Part shown: piece after piece, positions 61,300 through 64,000 of the stretch | Layout: every line of letters starts with the position of its first letter | How positions within the stretch are numbered: position 1 is the first letter of the stretch | From: Bacteroides caecigallinarum | GTDB taxonomy: Bacteria; Bacteroidota; Bacteroidia; Bacteroidales; Bacteroidaceae | Direction: 5' to 3' | DNA length: 64,000 bases | Assembly: GCF_016902295.1 (NCBI RefSeq) | Contig: NZ_JACJLQ010000008.1 | Span: 44,628 to 108,627, forward strand | The notes under the pieces: model-generated | Told to the model about the DNA's origin: nothing | The model's database searches: none | The model's input: only the letters and a program-made list of their open reading frames with translations | Program-made: the position numbers and the translations under genes

Positions 61300-61707
61300 T
61301 CAGACGCCTGTGAGGTTTTCATCTTCCGCAATATCCATATTTCTGGTTTCCATATTATCCTCATAACCGTACATGGCCGGTCCGCCATACATGCAATAGG
61401 TGTCGTCTATCAGGATGTTGTCGAGGTCGGTATCATCTATCAGTATGATGTCATTCTCGATGGGCGGTCCCCCATATACAACCTCTATCGGTTCATCTCC
61501 CGGTTCGATGTGTACGTCATTGGCGGTGATGTCTTCTGTAGTAGGCAGGACAGTAACTTCCTCCTGTTGTACCTCTTCTTGCGGAACCTCAGCCGTTTCC
61601 TTGTTTAAAGCGTTTGCTGCGACATGTCCTGCCGTTGTTCCTATGGCGCTGCCGGTCATTGCCGCCGTTGCCGTTTTCAACATGTCTTTCTTCGTTTCTT
61701 TATCCAT
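61300..61707 (-). CDS. Small acidic protein with glycine zipper and YGGP/ILIDDT repeats, candidate radical SAM substrate
   Basis: A 135-residue protein of no family I know. Residues 1-35 contain a hydrophobic stretch with GSAIGTTAG, a GxxxGxxxG glycine zipper; about 38-70 are a Glu/Gln-rich linker; the C-terminal half has two YGGP motifs (VVYGGPP, CMYGGPA) enclosing two ILIDDT copies, then MYGYEDNM. There is no lipobox or clear signal peptidase site. It starts one base after the radical SAM/SPASM gene ends. Radical SAM/SPASM enzymes of this kind are paired in Bacteroides with a lipoprotein rich in YGxP motifs, so this may be a non-lipidated substrate. That is inference. Confidence 0.6.
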   Translation of the reverse strand: MDKETKKDMLKTATAAMTGSAIGTTAGHVAANALNKETAEVPQEEVQQEEVTVLPTTEDITANDVHIEPGDEPIEVVYGGPPIENDIILIDDTDLDNILIDDTYCMYGGPAMYGYEDNMETRNMDIAEDENLTGV

Positions 61708-61708
61708 T

Positions 61709-62797
61709 TTATTTCCCTCCTCTATTTTGTTTCCCGAAAAGTTTGTGGTAATGGCACAGCATCAGGTTCCCTTCATCGTCCCGCAGGTGGAAGCCGTTCC
61801 CTTCGCAATGGCGGAACAAGGCACAATCGGCGCAAAGTTCCGTACGCATCCATTCCCGGTTGCGGTATTTCTGAAAGCGGTGTTGCCATACGTCCCAGAA
61901 GCTGTCCCGATAGATGTTGCCCTGCTGATACGGACTGCGGATGCTCAGACAACCTGAGATACCTCCATCGCTCAGTACCGAAGCCACTGTCAGTCCGGCA
62001 ATGCACGTATAGATGTGTCCGCGCACCCGGCCTTCGTAGTCTCCCAAGAAACCTTCGCAGGCATAGGACAAGCGGATTTTATTCTCCCGCCGGGTCTCCA
62101 CGATGAAGTCCATCAGTTGCCGGAACTCTTCATCGCTCAGCAGTAAATCTTCCTGGCCTTTGGCACGGCCCATGGGGACGATGGTGAAGCACCGCCACCG
62201 GGTGACTCCCGCTTCAATCAACAAACGCTTCAGTTCCGGCAGATGGGGCAGATTACGGTGGTTGACGCAGGTGATTACATCCCATACCAGATGGGGCGTT
62301 TGTCGGATATGTCCGATGGCGTTGAACACGCGGTCGTAACTTTGCCCATTGCAGCGCAGCCAGTTATGGTCATCCTTCGTACCGTCCACGTCAACAGCCA
62401 GCGAGCGAAGTCCCGTACGGGATAGTTCACGCATCATGGGTCCGTCAATCAGCATTCCGTTGCTCACCATACTCCAATAGAATCCTTTTTCCGTAATCTG
62501 CCGCCCGCACTCCAACAAATCCCGGCGCACTAACGGTTCTCCGCCTACCGTATGCACCATGGTTTTCACGTAGGGTTGATGCGCTTTTACTTCGTCCAGT
62601 ACGTGGGCAAAGTCCTCAAAAGGCATTTCGGGCGAGTCGGACACAGCCTTGCAATCGCTTCCGCAATGCCGGCAAGCCATGTTGCAGCGCAAGGTGCACT
62701 CCCAAAACAATTGCCGTAAAGGGTGTGTCAGCTTCAGCCGCTCCCGCTTCCAGTAAGCTATCTCAAGGTCTATTTTTTGAAGTTGGTTCATGGTCAA
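61709..62797 (-). CDS. Radical SAM/SPASM protein, TIGR04133-like
   Basis: A 362-residue enzyme. The radical SAM cluster CX3CX2C is Cys38-NMA-Cys42-RH-Cys45 with flanking Cys34 and Cys49; GGEPLVRRDL is the SAM motif; LAVDVDGTKDDHNWLR follows. The SPASM part runs from CIAGLTVASVLSDGG to CADCALFRHCEGNG and would hold auxiliary iron-sulfur clusters. The pattern fits the group described as rSAM with lipoprotein in Bacteroidetes. It should modify a peptide, most likely the neighbouring YGGP protein. The gene is strikingly GC-rich compared with its surroundings. ATG 62791 is an alternative start. Confidence 0.82.
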   Translation of the reverse strand: MTMNQLQKIDLEIAYWKRERLKLTHPLRQLFWECTLRCNMACRHCGSDCKAVSDSPEMPFEDFAHVLDEVKAHQPYVKTMVHTVGGEPLVRRDLLECGRQITEKGFYWSMVSNGMLIDGPMMRELSRTGLRSLAVDVDGTKDDHNWLRCNGQSYDRVFNAIGHIRQTPHLVWDVITCVNHRNLPHLPELKRLLIEAGVTRWRCFTIVPMGRAKGQEDLLLSDEEFRQLMDFIVETRRENKIRLSYACEGFLGDYEGRVRGHIYTCIAGLTVASVLSDGGISGCLSIRSPYQQGNIYRDSFWDVWQHRFQKYRNREWMRTELCADCALFRHCEGNGFHLRDDEGNLMLCHYHKLFGKQNRGGK

Positions 62798-62861
62798 TTA
62801 TATTATTTTGTTGATTTTTGTTGTGAAACAGAACCTATTTTAATTTGTATTTATAAAATCA

Positions 62862-64000
62862 TTAGCTCCAAGGATTGTCATCTGGATTTTTGGCAGGTTT
62901 TCCTATTTTCCTCCCGTGTCTATCTACATAGTACCATTTGCCATTTTCTTTTATTGCAGTTACGGCTTCGGCTGGTCTATCATTAAACAAACCATTTGCA
63001 TAATTGAAAATATCACTCATATCTTCATATTTTAAGGGAAGAACTTGTTCCCCATTTATGTTAAATAGGCCATATTTGTTGTTTAAACATACTATGATAT
63101 ATTCTCCTGAAATATATCTTATATAGTCATATACAGGAGGTATAATTTCGATACCTTTTTTGTTTATAAGTGCGGGCTTTCCATTAAGTTTAACATCAGC
63201 AACTCCATTAGAAAAAGCCCAACCGTCATCATATTTGCATGGGACAATTTCTTCCTTTTTTTTATTAATATATCCATACTTCCCATTTCGTTTTACCAAT
63301 GCCATTCCTTCTACAAATTTCCAAACCTTGTCGTATTTGATGTCCTGTTCATTGGCTTCTATAGGTTCACCTACTTTTTTAGGCGGATTGTTTTTGTCAG
63401 ATACATCTGATTGGACAGGTCCTGTGTTTGATAGGATTGTATCTTCGTCTATTTGATAAGTGTATTGAACTATATTCGTGTCACCTTGTTGTACTTCGGA
63501 TGAAGCTGGGTGATTGTTGATAATGTTGTGAATTGCTATGAAGCCAACAAAGCACAAACATCCTATGAGTCCTCCAATTAAGATATTCTGAGATTTCTTT
63601 CCGGATTTATGAGGAGACTTCTGATCTTTTTCTGTTACATTCTTCTTATCCGAAGTCGTTTCATAGTCCGTCCCTTCCTCATTATCGGTTTTTGCACCGT
63701 TTCCTTGTAATTCTTTTAAGAACTCCTCCACACTTTGTGGCCTGTCCTTCCGCAGAGCCGCCATCGCTTTGCCCACGCAAGCTGTCAATGCATCTCCGAC
63801 ATGATGTTTCTGCAATTCGTATGCAGGAAAACCGTCATTCAGTATGACTGATGCTTCCGGAGGTCGTACGCCTGTCAGCATTTTGAACATCGTAGCTCCC
63901 AAAGCATATACATCCATGGTGACGGGAAAATCCTTGCCTTCGTGATAATTGGCTTGTTCCAAAGGGGCATAGCCGGGTGTGCCGCTTCCTACTGAGGTGC
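62862..64000 (-). CDS. Transmembrane Ser/Thr protein kinase with WG repeats (5' end outside window)
   Basis: The coding frame runs off the right edge; the visible 379 residues begin in the activation segment (TSVGSGTPGYAPLEQAN) and continue through the C-lobe (DVYALGATMFKMLTGVRPPE). The sequence is closely related to the Sel1 kinase at 59359. A transmembrane helix (ILIGGLIGCLCFVGFIAI) is followed by a periplasmic domain with WG-type repeats (EGMALVKRNGKYGYINKK, NGKPALINKKGIEIIPP, NKYGLFNINGEQVLP). Catalytic loop and ATP site lie outside the window. It precedes the radical SAM gene by 64 bp in the same direction. Confidence 0.85.
   Translation of the reverse strand, partial: TSVGSGTPGYAPLEQANYHEGKDFPVTMDVYALGATMFKMLTGVRPPEASVILNDGFPAYELQKHHVGDALTACVGKAMAALRKDRPQSVEEFLKELQGNGAKTDNEEGTDYETTSDKKNVTEKDQKSPHKSGKKSQNILIGGLIGCLCFVGFIAIHNIINNHPASSEVQQGDTNIVQYTYQIDEDTILSNTGPVQSDVSDKNNPPKKVGEPIEANEQDIKYDKVWKFVEGMALVKRNGKYGYINKKKEEIVPCKYDDGWAFSNGVADVKLNGKPALINKKGIEIIPPVYDYIRYISGEYIIVCLNNKYGLFNINGEQVLPLKYEDMSDIFNYANGLFNDRPAEAVTAIKENGKWYYVDRHGRKIGKPAKNPDDNPWS

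Overview
The window reads as chromosome of a gut-type Bacteroidales bacterium (Bacteroides/Phocaeicola-like). Evidence: many genes are preceded by the Bacteroidetes -7 promoter box TAnnTTTG instead of E. coli-type -35/-10 boxes; the gene content includes glycine-lipid acyltransferases, a lipidated TamA homologue (TamL) beside TamB, an EnvC-like protein, a hybrid two-component kinase, GH35/GH43-type glycosidases and a bile-salt-hydrolase-family enzyme. I see no rRNA, tRNA or CRISPR array.

Layout. 1-110: three 22-bp repeats, possibly the end of an element lying to the left. 284-8075 (+): glsA-glsB, dgt, then dut - TPR lipoprotein - DUF4292 lipoprotein - EnvC-like. 8133-12257: divergent GH35-like and GH43-like secreted enzymes. 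12299-25258 (-): tamB, tamL, cyclophilin, M16 peptidase, MATE exporter and hybrid histidine kinase in one direction. 25385-28841: sugar nucleotidyltransferase, choloylglycine-hydrolase family protein, CLC antiporter of probable fluoride type. 29236-35979 (+): topA, aroK, speA, argB, YgjP-like peptidase. 35960-42813 (-): second MATE, then argR - GNAT - argG - argC - argD - proC. 42989-45339 (+): methyltransferase and a tripartite hipB-hipS-hipT toxin-antitoxin operon with three phased operators. 45343-51828: HAD phosphatase, membrane protein with winged-helix regulator, proB, XRE-cupin regulator with acyl-CoA ligase, DUF2148 protein. 51958-55234 (-): aroA, a small membrane protein, metal ABC permease, tsaE, Imm17-like protein. 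55336-57977: complete IS21-family element. 57998-64000 (-): accessory cluster.

How genes work together. Arginine, proline and polyamine metabolism recurs (argB, argC, argD, argG, argR, proC, proB, speA) in three separate transcription units. Envelope biogenesis is the second theme (TamB/TamL, EnvC-like, TPR and DUF4292 lipoproteins, glycine lipids). Shikimate genes aroK and aroA are both present but unlinked.

The most unusual part is 57998-64000. A radical SAM/SPASM enzyme lies one base upstream of a small acidic protein with a glycine-zipper N-terminus and a duplicated YGGP / ILIDDT motif, and this pair sits between two paralogous membrane Ser/Thr kinases with different outer domains (WG repeats versus Sel1 repeats), followed by a secreted Sel1 protein and a 38-codon reading frame. 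I propose it as a candidate undescribed peptide-modification/signalling system; the functional link is inference. Other notable signals: HipBST operators spaced 41-42 bp, twin GTTTAT-N3-ATAAAC palindromes before a membrane-protein/regulator pair, three 16-bp near-palindromes at exact 22-bp period before the DUF2148 gene, and a family of short-tandem-repeat hairpins filling intergenic spacers.
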